13,423 nt of DNA, from positions 1 to 13,423 of the forward strand of contig JAPOQT010000032.1 in the NCBI GenBank assembly GCA_026710525.1, in the 5' to 3' direction. Position 1 is the first letter of the stretch; every line of letters starts with the position of its first letter. The position numbers and the translations under genes are program-made. Positions 1-7,618 of this stretch are shown here, in pieces. The notes beneath the pieces were generated by a model. It was given only the letters and a program-made list of their open reading frames with translations, did no database searches and was not told the origin of the DNA. This stretch comes from Pseudomonadota bacterium (lineage in GTDB: Bacteria > Bdellovibrionota_B > Oligoflexia > Oligoflexales > Bin106).

Positions 1-1
1 A

Positions 2-1696
2 AATCAATTAAATTTAGCGCCTTTTTTACTCACGACGATCCAGGACCCCAGAAGTTACCTTTATTTCCAGTCTTCGTTATCTCTGTCAGGTATCTTCGGA
101 GCATCAGAGACAACAGAAGGACAATTTTCCATGAAAAATATCAGGGCTTTTATCCCTTTGTCACCAGAGGCTGAACAGGTAAGAGCTGGCCAGGTTTGTT
201 GTACTCTGATCCAAAGTTATCGTGATTGGCTTGTTCGTGTATCACAAGGTCAGCTTGATGATAACTCGTCTCTACAGTTTACTGGTTTACTGGGTGATGG
301 TGAGCTACGTTTACAAAAAGGTTCGACCCTTGAAGCGGCCACATTGTTATTCAAAGGTCAAAGTGATCTGAGTAAATACGAAACAATTCATCAAAAGATC
401 CTCGCCCTAAGAGGTCAATTACTTTGGCAAGGAGAATTATCCTTTGTCCCTAATAAACCCTTATCTTATGAATTATCTCTGAAAACAGATCAATCATCGC
501 CGGGGATGATATCGATTGATGGTTGGTCACCACCGATACGTAATATTCATATGGACATCACGATTGATGAAGAATTTATCACGATCGGTGAGCTTTCAGC
601 TCGTAAAGGGGGAGGCTGGATTCGTGGTTCACATCGCATGAGTGTGTCAGGTGATCAAGGAGATGGTCATGAAGGCATCAGATTACTTGGTAGAAGAAAT
701 GCCATCCAGTTTAACCATAAGATCTTTGGCCCTATGATGAGTGTGGTTGATTTTGATCTTCGTTTGCAAAAAAATAATCATCCCTGGATGCTTTCTGGCG
801 AAGTGAATTTAGTGGATGTGTTATCTCAAAGACCACTGAATTTGGTGCGAGATATGTTTTTTGACCCGGCCGATGTGACCATCACCAATCAGTGGGACAG
901 TCAAGCTAAGGATTTTTTAGTCTTAGATTTACAACTGAAATCAGATAACTCGATTCGTTTACGTAATTTTCCTCTGAACCTAACCCTTGGCGGTGATCTC
1001 AATCTCACCGGTAGTCCTGCTGAGCTATCTCTGGATGGTTTCCTTGAAATGACCGAAGGTACTTTTTACTATAAGAAGGAATATGAGATTACCGAGGGAA
1101 TGTTGTACTTTAACAAAGGCTACTCCCTTGATCCTAATATTGAAGTGAGGGCGCAAACAAACATTTCTGATTATGAAATCACCATTGATATGACCGGCTC
1201 ATCAAAAGATCCTAAATTTTTTCTCGCTATTAATCCACCAACCAGGTCCACCGGTCAATCCATCAGTCAGCTTGAGATCCTTTATCTTATGGCTAATGAT
1301 CAGTTACCAGAAGGTGGCAGTGGTTGGGAAAATCAACAGGATATTGTGATATCACAAGCGTTGAGTATGGCATTTAATACGATTTATGATCGTGTCAGTG
1401 AGCAAGGATTACAGGGAGACCAAAGGTTCATTCGTGATATTTCTATTTATGCGTACGCCCAAGGTTCTGGTGCTCGTAAAATCAGGGCATCAGCACCAAT
1501 TAATACTGGTCAGGAAAACTTAAATGTTGTGGTTTATGGTGATACGGAGGAGGCGGGACTGAAAGCCGAATACGAGTTAGATCAAAACGTCGTTACGTCG
1601 TTTAAATATGCTGAGGTGAACAATAAATCATCGGAAAAATCAAAAGAGGATTCCGCACCTAGCGTTGGCCTGAAATTTAGCTTTCGTTTTCCTTAA
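2..1696 (+). CDS. TamB-like translocation/assembly protein, C-terminal part (5' truncated by window edge)
   Basis: TamB-family proteins are long, inner-membrane-anchored periplasmic beta-rich proteins that act in outer-membrane assembly or lipid transport. This is the C-terminal, DUF490-like end. The reading frame is open from position 2 through the first internal ATG at 131, and the residues before that ATG (NQLNLAPFLLTTIQDPRSYL...) continue the same beta-rich pattern, so the gene starts outside the window; about 564 residues are visible. Family-typical features include the repeated amphipathic beta pattern, the stretch GTFYYKKEYEITEGMLYFNK (around residues 357-376 from the window edge), the SDYEITIDMTGSSKDPKF segment, then ISQLEILYLMA and an ending in aromatic beta-strand style (LKFSFRFP). 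A BamA-like TamA partner would normally sit upstream, out of view. The family call is solid; the exact orthologue is not established, so no symbol is given. Confidence 0.85.
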   Translation, partial: NQLNLAPFLLTTIQDPRSYLYFQSSLSLSGIFGASETTEGQFSMKNIRAFIPLSPEAEQVRAGQVCCTLIQSYRDWLVRVSQGQLDDNSSLQFTGLLGDGELRLQKGSTLEAATLLFKGQSDLSKYETIHQKILALRGQLLWQGELSFVPNKPLSYELSLKTDQSSPGMISIDGWSPPIRNIHMDITIDEEFITIGELSARKGGGWIRGSHRMSVSGDQGDGHEGIRLLGRRNAIQFNHKIFGPMMSVVDFDLRLQKNNHPWMLSGEVNLVDVLSQRPLNLVRDMFFDPADVTITNQWDSQAKDFLVLDLQLKSDNSIRLRNFPLNLTLGGDLNLTGSPAELSLDGFLEMTEGTFYYKKEYEITEGMLYFNKGYSLDPNIEVRAQTNISDYEITIDMTGSSKDPKFFLAINPPTRSTGQSISQLEILYLMANDQLPEGGSGWENQQDIVISQALSMAFNTIYDRVSEQGLQGDQRFIRDISIYAYAQGSGARKIRASAPINTGQENLNVVVYGDTEEAGLKAEYELDQNVVTSFKYAEVNNKSSEKSKEDSAPSVGLKFSFRFP

Positions 1697-1708
1697 TCGG
1701 AGAGAGTG

Positions 1709-1822
1709 ATGGATCCTTTGCCAGTGAGTTCAGAATATGGAGACACACCCCAACTCCGACCATCATCTCAGTCAAGTAGTTTCGTAGACAAATCTCGCAA
1801 CCCAATTAAAAACCATGACTGA
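1709..1822 (+). CDS. Possible small 37-aa ORF downstream of the TamB-like gene
   Basis: A 37-codon frame starts with ATG 12 nt after the TamB-like stop. It has a good purine-rich Shine-Dalgarno (GGAGAGAG just upstream). The product, starting MDPLPVSSEYGDTPQLRPSS, is polar and Ser/Pro-rich, with no membrane segment and no motif that I recognise. Its last 17 bases overlap the 3' end of the convergent cytochrome gene. The ribosome-binding site is the only positive evidence; the composition could equally be a chance reading frame. Confidence 0.3.
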   Translation: MDPLPVSSEYGDTPQLRPSSQSSSFVDKSRNPIKNHD

Positions 1823-3302
1823 TCTTTAACCAAGCCTCTGACTGATTAAAGTTAGCCGTGTGTGGAGGATGATGACACTTAGTACATTGCCAGGCACTGT
1901 TTGTCGGTGGTGAAGTATTATCGGTTTGGGATACGCCATGGAATTTTAATACGTGATCTTTTCTTGGTCCGTGACAACTTTCACAACCAACATTTTTCAA
2001 ATGAGGTGTGTAAATACTTGAAGTGTAACCGCCTTTACTATGGAGAGCAACCACATGACAGGCGACGCAGAGTTCGTTTTCGTGTTGTTGTTGTGCCTTA
2101 AGGGTGGCGTAAGCCTTACTATGGCCCGACGTAAGCCACTGCTCATAAGCACTTTGATGACACCCTTGGCACACCTCTGAGCCGACGTAATGGCTAGCGA
2201 CGAGATGACCTAGTTTTTGCTGAACCTTATTTTGAAACCTCTGTTGTTTAACAAGACCATATTCCTTTTTCAAATTCTCCAGTCCAGGAGTGGTACCCGT
2301 GTTGGCAGTAAGCCACTGGTACAACACTCCTTGCATAATATGAGGAGTGAATGTTTGTTTGTTTTGATGAGCTCGCCAGAGGGAATGAAGGTTCAATGAC
2401 TCCTTGTAAGCCTCCGGTTGATGCTGTAGGTGGAGGGTGATCACACTCTGACCATTTAAAAAAGAGCTGAGTATGAGTTTATTCATTTCTGGATAAAGAA
2501 GCATGGGAGCAACAGGGCGGTGTTGAGTCACACCAGGATCAGGAGTATCAAGGGGTTTGGGGTAAGTCTTGAAGATGATATCAATAGCCTTGAGTGGGTC
2601 TTGATATCGATGTAAGAATTCTGATGGCTCTGTGGTAGCTAAGAGTAGTATGATCCTCTTTCTGTGTGGTGTTTTTGTTTTTTTGGCACGGGCGATTTCT
2701 CTCGCCATAAAAGCTAGGTCTTTGGCATCAGGGTATAGGTTATTTTTTTGATCATAGAGCAAGCCAAATACCAAAGAAGATTTGGTGCGTACAACTTTTT
2801 GTAAGCCGTACTGACGTGCTAGTCTGTCATGGGTGAGAAGGTAACCCTCTAGGTTATTATGGCTTTTGAGATGAGCCAGGTGTGCCATTTCAGATAAACC
2901 AAAAAGCATAGCTGATGGTGCTATGAGTTCGAGAGCTTTTTGAATGAACCTATTTTCGATGGTAAATTGACCTGGTTTGAAGTTATTGCCAGTGGAGAAA
3001 ACCTCTAATTCTGGATGATGAAATCTTGTCCGTGAAATGAGAGCACCTAGTCGCTCGACACCACCAAGATCAGTGACAGGATGACAGCCACATGATTCGA
3101 AATATCCTCTCAGATCACCAAACATGACGGTGGGTACTTTCTGGGGTGTGAGTGATTGGTTATGAGGAGCTTTTTGCCAGGTGGTCGCCAGGGTGATAAG
3201 AGATATTATGGCGGTGATCACCAAAGCCATTATCACATAACCCCCGGCCATTAGGGGAGCTAAGTAAGTTAGCCAGAATGGTCTGCTATTAAAGGGGATC
3301 AT
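1806..3302 (-). CDS. Membrane-anchored multihaem cytochrome c (c554-like) with N-terminal phosphoesterase-like region
   Basis: This is a predicted periplasmic electron-transfer protein of 498 residues. An N-terminal hydrophobic anchor (about 18-40) is followed by a region with GDLRGYFESCGCHPVTDLGG (62-81). That resembles the N-terminal motif seen in UshA/5'-nucleotidase-like proteins fused to cytochromes; its C-x-C-H is not a standard haem site. The C-terminal part has four CXXCH haem-binding motifs: CQGCH (378), CVACH (412), CESCH (440) and CTKCH (473), spaced as in cytochrome c554-like domains, and it contains YVGSEVCQGCH, a typical start of such domains. The start is an ATG with an AAGGG-type site about 10 nt upstream, and it overlaps the end of meaB by 14 nt, so the two are probably translated from one message. 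Redox partner and substrate cannot be read from the sequence. The cytochrome call is firm; the phosphoesterase relation is inference. Confidence 0.85.
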   Translation of the reverse strand: MIPFNSRPFWLTYLAPLMAGGYVIMALVITAIISLITLATTWQKAPHNQSLTPQKVPTVMFGDLRGYFESCGCHPVTDLGGVERLGALISRTRFHHPELEVFSTGNNFKPGQFTIENRFIQKALELIAPSAMLFGLSEMAHLAHLKSHNNLEGYLLTHDRLARQYGLQKVVRTKSSLVFGLLYDQKNNLYPDAKDLAFMAREIARAKKTKTPHRKRIILLLATTEPSEFLHRYQDPLKAIDIIFKTYPKPLDTPDPGVTQHRPVAPMLLYPEMNKLILSSFLNGQSVITLHLQHQPEAYKESLNLHSLWRAHQNKQTFTPHIMQGVLYQWLTANTGTTPGLENLKKEYGLVKQQRFQNKVQQKLGHLVASHYVGSEVCQGCHQSAYEQWLTSGHSKAYATLKAQQQHENELCVACHVVALHSKGGYTSSIYTPHLKNVGCESCHGPRKDHVLKFHGVSQTDNTSPPTNSAWQCTKCHHPPHTANFNQSEAWLKISHGF

Positions 3303-4350
3303 GAGACGACGACCCTTGTTGTGCTAAATTCAGTTTCTTCAGGGCGACCTGAGATGCTTGGTAGCCACTAAGGACCGGGTGCTTAGTTGGCTGAAATTCG
3401 GATATAGCTTCCTGGAAGGCTGACGTATTTTTAATATGGGCGATGATCGTGTTTTCGATCTGATCGTTATGCCACCTTTGTGCTTGGGCGATAAGTTTTT
3501 GTTTGCGGAGTCCAGTCCATTTTTTGTGTGCGACCTGTGATTCGATAGCATCGATTAATTCTTTAATATGATACTTTTTATGGGCCGACACCGCAAGTAG
3601 GGACGGCGGCTGATGGGGGAGAAGTTCTTGATCTGATGTGCCAAAGACTGTGCGTGAGGTGATATGTTGCCAAGCACTAATAGCTGCTTTAATTTTGGCG
3701 TCTTTAGGATTATCAGCCTTGTGGATACAAATTAAATCAGCATGTTCTGTAACACCCTTCTTTAGGGTTTGCCACACGTCGCCTGAGCCTGGAATATGAA
3801 GTAGGGTAACATGATCGACCATGGCAGCAATATCCTTTTCTGACTGACCCACTCCCACACTTTCGATGATAATTACCTCGAAACCAGCCCAGTCGAGTAG
3901 GGTCATGACTTCTCTTGTTTTGGGACTCACTCCTCCGAGAGCTTGACTACTAGGACTGGGACGAATAAAGGAGTTTGGCTCACTGGCCAGCTTGCTCATT
4001 CTGGTTTTATCAACCATCAGACTGCCACCACTTACCGGGGAACTGGGATCAATAGCGAGCACAGCCACCTTTTTACCTTGTGCTATCCAGTGTAGTCCTA
4101 ACTCTTGAATGAGTGTGCTTTTACCAGCACCAGGTGGTCCAGTAATACCGAGACGGATAGCGTATTGAAACAGATCACTCGTCATCTGTTTTGAGTAATA
4201 CTCAGAAAACAGTGCCATTGCCATTTTTTGATCATCAGTATTTTGACTTTCCACCAGAGTAATAGCCCGACTTAAAGCAGAACGATCACCATCCTTAATT
4301 TTTTTCAGCCACCCTTTAATTTCCCTACTTGTTGCGCCATGATCTATCAT
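3289..4350 (-). CDS. meaB: MeaB/ArgK-type G-protein chaperone of methylmalonyl-CoA mutase
   Basis: MeaB proteins are SIMIBI-class GTPases that load and protect the adenosylcobalamin cofactor of methylmalonyl-CoA mutase or related mutases. Visible motifs, numbered from the chosen ATG: Walker A GPPGAGKST (71-79), the family signature IDPSSPVSGG (100-109) followed by DKTRM, then RPSPSSQALGGVS (130-142) and IIIESVGVGQSE (160-171). The base-specificity motif, usually NKAD, reads HKAD (210-213). The frame extends 15 nt upstream to a TTG at 4365. I prefer the ATG at 4350 because a GGGGA site lies 8 nt before it and would be inside the coding region otherwise. The product is 353 residues, close to the family norm. 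No mutase gene is in view; the downstream overlapping gene encodes a multihaem cytochrome, an unusual partner. Confidence 0.9.
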   Translation of the reverse strand: MIDHGATSREIKGWLKKIKDGDRSALSRAITLVESQNTDDQKMAMALFSEYYSKQMTSDLFQYAIRLGITGPPGAGKSTLIQELGLHWIAQGKKVAVLAIDPSSPVSGGSLMVDKTRMSKLASEPNSFIRPSPSSQALGGVSPKTREVMTLLDWAGFEVIIIESVGVGQSEKDIAAMVDHVTLLHIPGSGDVWQTLKKGVTEHADLICIHKADNPKDAKIKAAISAWQHITSRTVFGTSDQELLPHQPPSLLAVSAHKKYHIKELIDAIESQVAHKKWTGLRKQKLIAQAQRWHNDQIENTIIAHIKNTSAFQEAISEFQPTKHPVLSGYQASQVALKKLNLAQQGSSSHDPL

Positions 4351-4358
4351 CGGTTTTA

Positions 4359-4364
4359 TCCCCA
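4359..4364 (-). promoter_or_regulatory. Shine-Dalgarno deciding the meaB start
   Basis: On the minus strand TGGGGA lies 8 nt before the ATG at 4350. The competing TTG start (4363-4365) overlaps this site, which argues for ATG initiation. Confidence 0.5.
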
Positions 4365-4365
4365 A

Positions 4366-4782
4366 AAACAGCTATCCTGTTACCACTCACCGTTATACTA
4401 TTTGCTACACTCTGCCACGATATTATCACTATTTGTCTCTCATAATTGTTAACTAAACATGAGAAAAATTTAAAAATATCTTGGTGTTCTTTTCGCCGTT
4501 ATAGCAGCCACACCTATGGGGGAGTGTCATCGGAAAAACACTGAGACATGATCAATTTTAACAAATGATCCTGATCTATAGTAATAAATGATTTTTTACT
4601 CTGTTTAGCTATCAAGGATTATCTAGGCAACAAAGTTCAGTTAATGTTTTTATTTACTCATTCGATACGGCAGTAGGTGAGATACAATATAAAGATGATC
4701 ATCACCCATTGAGAGTAGCGAGTAAGCTAGTAATAAGACTTTTGATTGGGTTTATGTTAAAACGAGTTATGAGAGGCATATT
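4366..4782. other. Divergent intergenic region between meaB and the acidic-stalk membrane protein
   Basis: About 400 bases separate two divergently oriented genes, so promoters for both directions should lie here. No ORF longer than about 10 codons with a ribosome site was found. A possible minus-strand -10 (TATAAC, 4392-4397) has a weak GTGGCA -35 at 4413-4418, but the spacer is only 15 nt. On the plus strand TTGAGA (4709) with TAATAA (4731) is a weak candidate. A small AGTGT/ACACT hairpin is present around 4516-4540. None of these is convincing alone. The plus gene has a clear GAGAGG Shine-Dalgarno at 4771-4776. Confidence 0.4.
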
Positions 4783-5871
4783 ATGAATACTGACGACCAA
4801 GGTAAAGATGCGGGTAGCACCAAAATTTCATCCTTATTTTCTTCAACTCAAACTCCTGATTCACAGCCAGGACCCACAGGACTGGGTGAGTTAGGATCTC
4901 AGTCTCAGACAGGTAGCGAGCCATCTTTTTCCACGGAATTTAAAAGTGATCTTGTGTCGCAGCTGAGTATGGATACTACAGGCTTTTCTCAGTTTTTTAG
5001 AGATGGCGCTGGTAGCGATAATATTAAGAAAATTGCTCTTGTTGCCGGAGTTGTCTTACTAGGCGGTCTGTTTTTTATTGTGAAGCCATTTGGCGCTTCG
5101 GATAGTGGCTCATCTAGCGATTATGACGACCCATCATCATTTTCTTCTGATGATGATAGTGATGACGACTATGATGATGATACGTCTGCATCTGATTCTG
5201 ATGATGATAGCTATGATGATAGCTATGATGATGACTATGGTGATGATGATACGGCTGCATCTGACTCTGATGATGATAGCTATGATGATAGCTATGATGA
5301 CGATTCAAGTATGGACTCTGCTTATGGCGGTGAGGGTGCACCCACTCTCGTGTCACCTCAAGACGGTCAAAGAAGAAGTTATGATGAAACCAGTGAATCT
5401 GCCGTGTTTGAATGGTCTGGCACACCTGGTGGTCATATTAGTTTTTCTCGGAATTCTGAAATGGTGCCCCTTGAGAAAAAAATTGCCGTTTCAGGTAATA
5501 CCTACGCTTTAGCCCATCCGTGGCCAGGTCTCTGGTACTGGCAAGTTGAAAATGAATCAGGTGTGAGTGAAGTTTCGCGATTTGTTGTCGATGCTCCTGT
5601 TCGCCGTAATGTATCACTGGTGCCACTTATGGGCGCCCTATCAGGATCAGGTGGTGTGGTTGCGTGGCAAGGAGATACTAAAGTCGCAAGATATATCGTT
5701 GAATTATCTCAATCTGGATGGTCTAATCCTCAGTTAAGGATACAAACTTCAGGAACATCAGTCACATTAAATAACGTGATGCCTGGGGCTTATAAACTAC
5801 GAGTAGGTGCTTTTTCCGAAGTCGCCGGACGATGGGAATATATCAATCCCGTTGATGTCACCATTGAATAG
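4783..5871 (+). CDS. Single-pass membrane protein with Asp-rich repeat stalk and two fibronectin/Ig-like domains
   Basis: The 362-residue product has four parts. Residues 1-80 are a polar Ser/Gln/Thr-rich segment. Residues 82-101 (KKIALVAGVVLLGGLFFIVK) form one transmembrane helix with lysines on the N-side, predicting N-in, C-out. Residues 108-178 are almost only Asp, Ser and Tyr, with a near-perfect 23-residue repeat. Residues 185-361 form two beta-sandwich-like domains of about 85 residues, each ending in the PG-x-Y/W-x-W/L-x-V pattern common in periplasmic fibronectin-like domains (PGLWYWQV at 248, PGAYKLRV at 334). The start has a GAGAGG site 6 nt upstream. It stands alone, divergent from meaB and convergent with the next gene. 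I do not recognise a named family; the layout suggests a periplasm-facing, cell-wall- or Ca2+-binding scaffold, which is inference. Confidence 0.75.
   Translation: MNTDDQGKDAGSTKISSLFSSTQTPDSQPGPTGLGELGSQSQTGSEPSFSTEFKSDLVSQLSMDTTGFSQFFRDGAGSDNIKKIALVAGVVLLGGLFFIVKPFGASDSGSSSDYDDPSSFSSDDDSDDDYDDDTSASDSDDDSYDDSYDDDYGDDDTAASDSDDDSYDDSYDDDSSMDSAYGGEGAPTLVSPQDGQRRSYDETSESAVFEWSGTPGGHISFSRNSEMVPLEKKIAVSGNTYALAHPWPGLWYWQVENESGVSEVSRFVVDAPVRRNVSLVPLMGALSGSGGVVAWQGDTKVARYIVELSQSGWSNPQLRIQTSGTSVTLNNVMPGAYKLRVGAFSEVAGRWEYINPVDVTIE
5173..5304 (+). repeat. 69-bp tandem duplication coding for the Asp/Ser/Tyr stalk
   Basis: A 69-bp unit beginning GATGATGATACG at 5173 is repeated from 5242, encoding DDDT(S/A)ASDSDDDSYDDSYDDD twice. 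The copies differ at very few bases (TCT/GCT, GAT/GAC), so the duplication is recent. Both units consist largely of GAT triplets and GATAGCTAT sub-repeats, a composition prone to slippage in steps of three, which would keep the frame and change stalk length. Confidence 0.85.
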
Positions 5872-5887
5872 TTTGCTGGCTATCCTC

Positions 5888-5916
5888 TAGCCATTACATT
5901 TTCAGAGTAATGGCTA
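5888..5916. terminator. Hairpin between convergent genes, possible bidirectional terminator
   Basis: TAGCCATTAC and GTAATGGCTA form a perfect 10-bp stem with a 9-nt loop, in the 22-nt gap between two convergent genes and across the stop codon of the minus-strand one. Neither side carries a T-run, so it is not a canonical intrinsic terminator; it may protect 3' ends or assist termination. A competing shorter stem (GGCTA/TAGCC) begins at 5878. Confidence 0.4.
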
Positions 5917-7003
5917 AGCTAACACTTTGGTGTAAAGCTGGCGAGGATAGATCTGGTCGTTGAATGGTGTAAGAAATGCTGTACAATTCTGGGGCAACTG
6001 AAATTCCAGCAGCAAGCCCTTGTCTTTCCAGACCATGATTACCAATTTCCATACGGTATGCACCAGTGACGACGATGATTTCTTGAAATTGCCCTTTAAT
6101 ACTCGCCACCACAGATTGTTCATAGTCACTAATAATATCCCGTTCATCAAACATACTGCTCCAGTTAGGATCTTCAGGAGTTTCTTTCTTTTTCACAAGG
6201 ATCCATTCGCTGCGAACCCTTTGTCGACGAAGATAGTCACCATGAATAGCTAAATGAGAGCTTGAGAGCAGCCAACCAAAACCAGCACGAAAAATGGTGG
6301 GAGCTAACTGTACTATCTGTTGATTATTCAGATTCTCACAGGACACACCAAGTAGCAGCTGTTGATTGATGGGGAAAAAACTAGCGATACCAAAGGTGAC
6401 ACCACTGACTTGTTCAAGATGAAAAGAGCGGTATTTTCTCATCATTCCTTCCAGGTAAGCTCCCGTGATGCCAAAAGATATTTTTTGAAATGATTGGGCT
6501 AGACTAAGATTAAATTTTTGAATCGTTTTCATTCCCCATACCAATGACTCCCTGTTGGTTTGAGACAAATGGGTCGTATTCTGAGTATTATTATCTGCTT
6601 TTAACCATGAGTCATCAAAGGTACGGTTCAAAGGAGCGGTATAAAGTAAGCCAGCTTTCACTGGCCCCGTGCCATCAACAATGGCCCCCTGATAAAAGTT
6701 ACGACCATAGGTCGGCCAGTGAAATGATCCTGATACTTGATAATCCGTCGATTGAGAAAGCATAGCTGGATTAATACGAATAGCCTCAACACCACTAAAA
6801 GCGGTCACTCCACCACCGATCATGCCTCCTGATAAACCGCCAGACACCTCAAGATCACTACTCGGGTAGCCCTTATCTGCAGCATAAGTGTGATTAAATA
6901 ACAGGTGACCGATGAAAAAGAGTAGGGTAGCCTGAGTTAAATAAGGAGCCGAAGCCAAGGTTAACTGGCTTAATAGACGGTGTAAGAGTCGTTTTAAAAT
7001 CAT
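5894..7003 (-). CDS. Predicted outer-membrane beta-barrel protein (FadL/PorV-like fold)
   Basis: The 369-residue product has a long N-terminal export signal: basic MILKRLLHRLLS, then a hydrophobic stretch about 25-36, and a likely cleavage after HTYA (41). After it, the pattern GGLSGGMIGGGVTAFSGVEA followed by IRINPAMLSQ (76-85) matches the 'G-MGGA-x-A...NPA-L' start typical of FadL/PorV-type outer-membrane barrels. The rest alternates hydrophobic and polar residues as in amphipathic strands and ends VSLAITLKM. The ATG has an AAGG site 6 nt upstream. It begins 11 nt after the yajC stop, so it is probably the second gene of that transcript. Ligand and specific family are unknown; fold-level assignment is inference from pattern. 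Confidence 0.6.
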   Translation of the reverse strand: MILKRLLHRLLSQLTLASAPYLTQATLLFFIGHLLFNHTYAADKGYPSSDLEVSGGLSGGMIGGGVTAFSGVEAIRINPAMLSQSTDYQVSGSFHWPTYGRNFYQGAIVDGTGPVKAGLLYTAPLNRTFDDSWLKADNNTQNTTHLSQTNRESLVWGMKTIQKFNLSLAQSFQKISFGITGAYLEGMMRKYRSFHLEQVSGVTFGIASFFPINQQLLLGVSCENLNNQQIVQLAPTIFRAGFGWLLSSSHLAIHGDYLRRQRVRSEWILVKKKETPEDPNWSSMFDERDIISDYEQSVVASIKGQFQEIIVVTGAYRMEIGNHGLERQGLAAGISVAPELYSISYTIQRPDLSSPALHQSVSLAITLKM

Positions 7004-7014
7004 GATTTGCCTTA

Positions 7015-7494
7015 TTACTTAAAAGACAGGGTGCTTGACTTCTTATGATTAGCTGGTTTAGCTGGCAGATTCGTCTTTTTAGTGTTGGTGGTGTTTGAGC
7101 TCTCCTGTTGATGAGGCTCTTCTTGTTTTGGCACAATATGTTGTTTCATGACACGAATCATGCCACAGCCAATATCAATTTCCACCACCGGCTCGACGAT
7201 GCGAACAACACTGCCGATAATACCACCACTTGTCATGATTTCATCTTTTGGTTTAAGGTTATCAAGGAACTGTTTTTGTTCTCTGAGTTTTTTTGTTTGT
7301 GGTCGAATAAACAGCAAATACATCAGTACGAGAAAACCGACGGGTATCACGAGCATCTCGAAGGTTGATGGCGTACTGGCATCTTGCACTGACTGAGCCA
7401 AAGCATGATGACTTGACAAGAGGGTAATGAGAAAAATCATGGTGCCATCAAACATGTTGGGCTGGCGGTGGTGTCGGGTGGCTAAATAATGCAC
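7015..7494 (-). CDS. yajC: Preprotein translocase accessory subunit YajC
   Basis: YajC is a small inner-membrane protein that associates with SecDF and the SecYEG translocon. The family core is clear: one transmembrane helix (about 45-62, EMLVIPVGFLVLMYLLF) ending in the signature IRPQTKKLREQKQFLDNLK (63-81), then KDEIMTSGGIIGSVVRI (83-99), and a valine-rich C-terminal beta segment. The product is longer than typical (159 against roughly 85-120 residues), with an extra signal-like N-terminus (MIFLITLLSSHHALAQ) and a Lys/Asn/Thr-rich tail (about 124-159). I keep the ATG at 7494: it has a GAGG site 4 nt upstream and lies about 20 nt after a plausible promoter start. MFDG (7455) and MIFL (7440) are alternatives without a visible ribosome site. 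SecD and SecF, the usual neighbours, are not in view. Confidence 0.9.
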   Translation of the reverse strand: MHYLATRHHRQPNMFDGTMIFLITLLSSHHALAQSVQDASTPSTFEMLVIPVGFLVLMYLLFIRPQTKKLREQKQFLDNLKPKDEIMTSGGIIGSVVRIVEPVVEIDIGCGMIRVMKQHIVPKQEEPHQQESSNTTNTKKTNLPAKPANHKKSSTLSFK

Positions 7495-7521
7495 TAAATC
7501 CTCGAAGTTACTGAATAGGGT

Positions 7522-7530
7522 AGTATAACA
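7522..7530 (-). promoter_or_regulatory. Extended -10 promoter for yajC and the barrel gene
   Basis: On the minus strand the sequence TGTTATACT gives an extended -10 (TG-n-TATACT). No good -35 lies upstream, as is common for extended -10 promoters. The predicted start near 7515 leaves about a 20-nt leader containing the yajC Shine-Dalgarno. Confidence 0.5.
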
Positions 7531-7545
7531 GACGAACGTGTGCTC

Positions 7546-7561
7546 TGCATGTTAGCATACA
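7546..7561. promoter_or_regulatory. Imperfect palindrome just upstream of the yajC promoter
   Basis: The 16-bp TGCATGTTAGCATACA matches its own reverse complement at most positions and centres about 40 bases before the predicted transcription start. That placement suits an activator or repressor site, but the length and symmetry could be chance. Confidence 0.25.
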
Positions 7562-7618
7562 GATCTGTGAAATCAAGGGCGATGATTAATCAAATTGGTT
7601 TTGTGAATTTTTCTGCTA

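Noticed and set aside
1739..1758. GGAG/CTCC hairpin as terminator between the TamB-like and cytochrome genes
   Set aside because: The stem is only 4 bp with an 11-nt loop and no T-run.
4348..4365. TTG start for meaB
   Set aside because: The TTG overlaps the best Shine-Dalgarno, which is well placed for the ATG 15 bases downstream.
5114..5425. 103-codon minus-strand ORF rich in His and Tyr
   Set aside because: It is a by-product of the GAT-rich repeat read backwards (ATC/ATG/CAT codons), not a gene.
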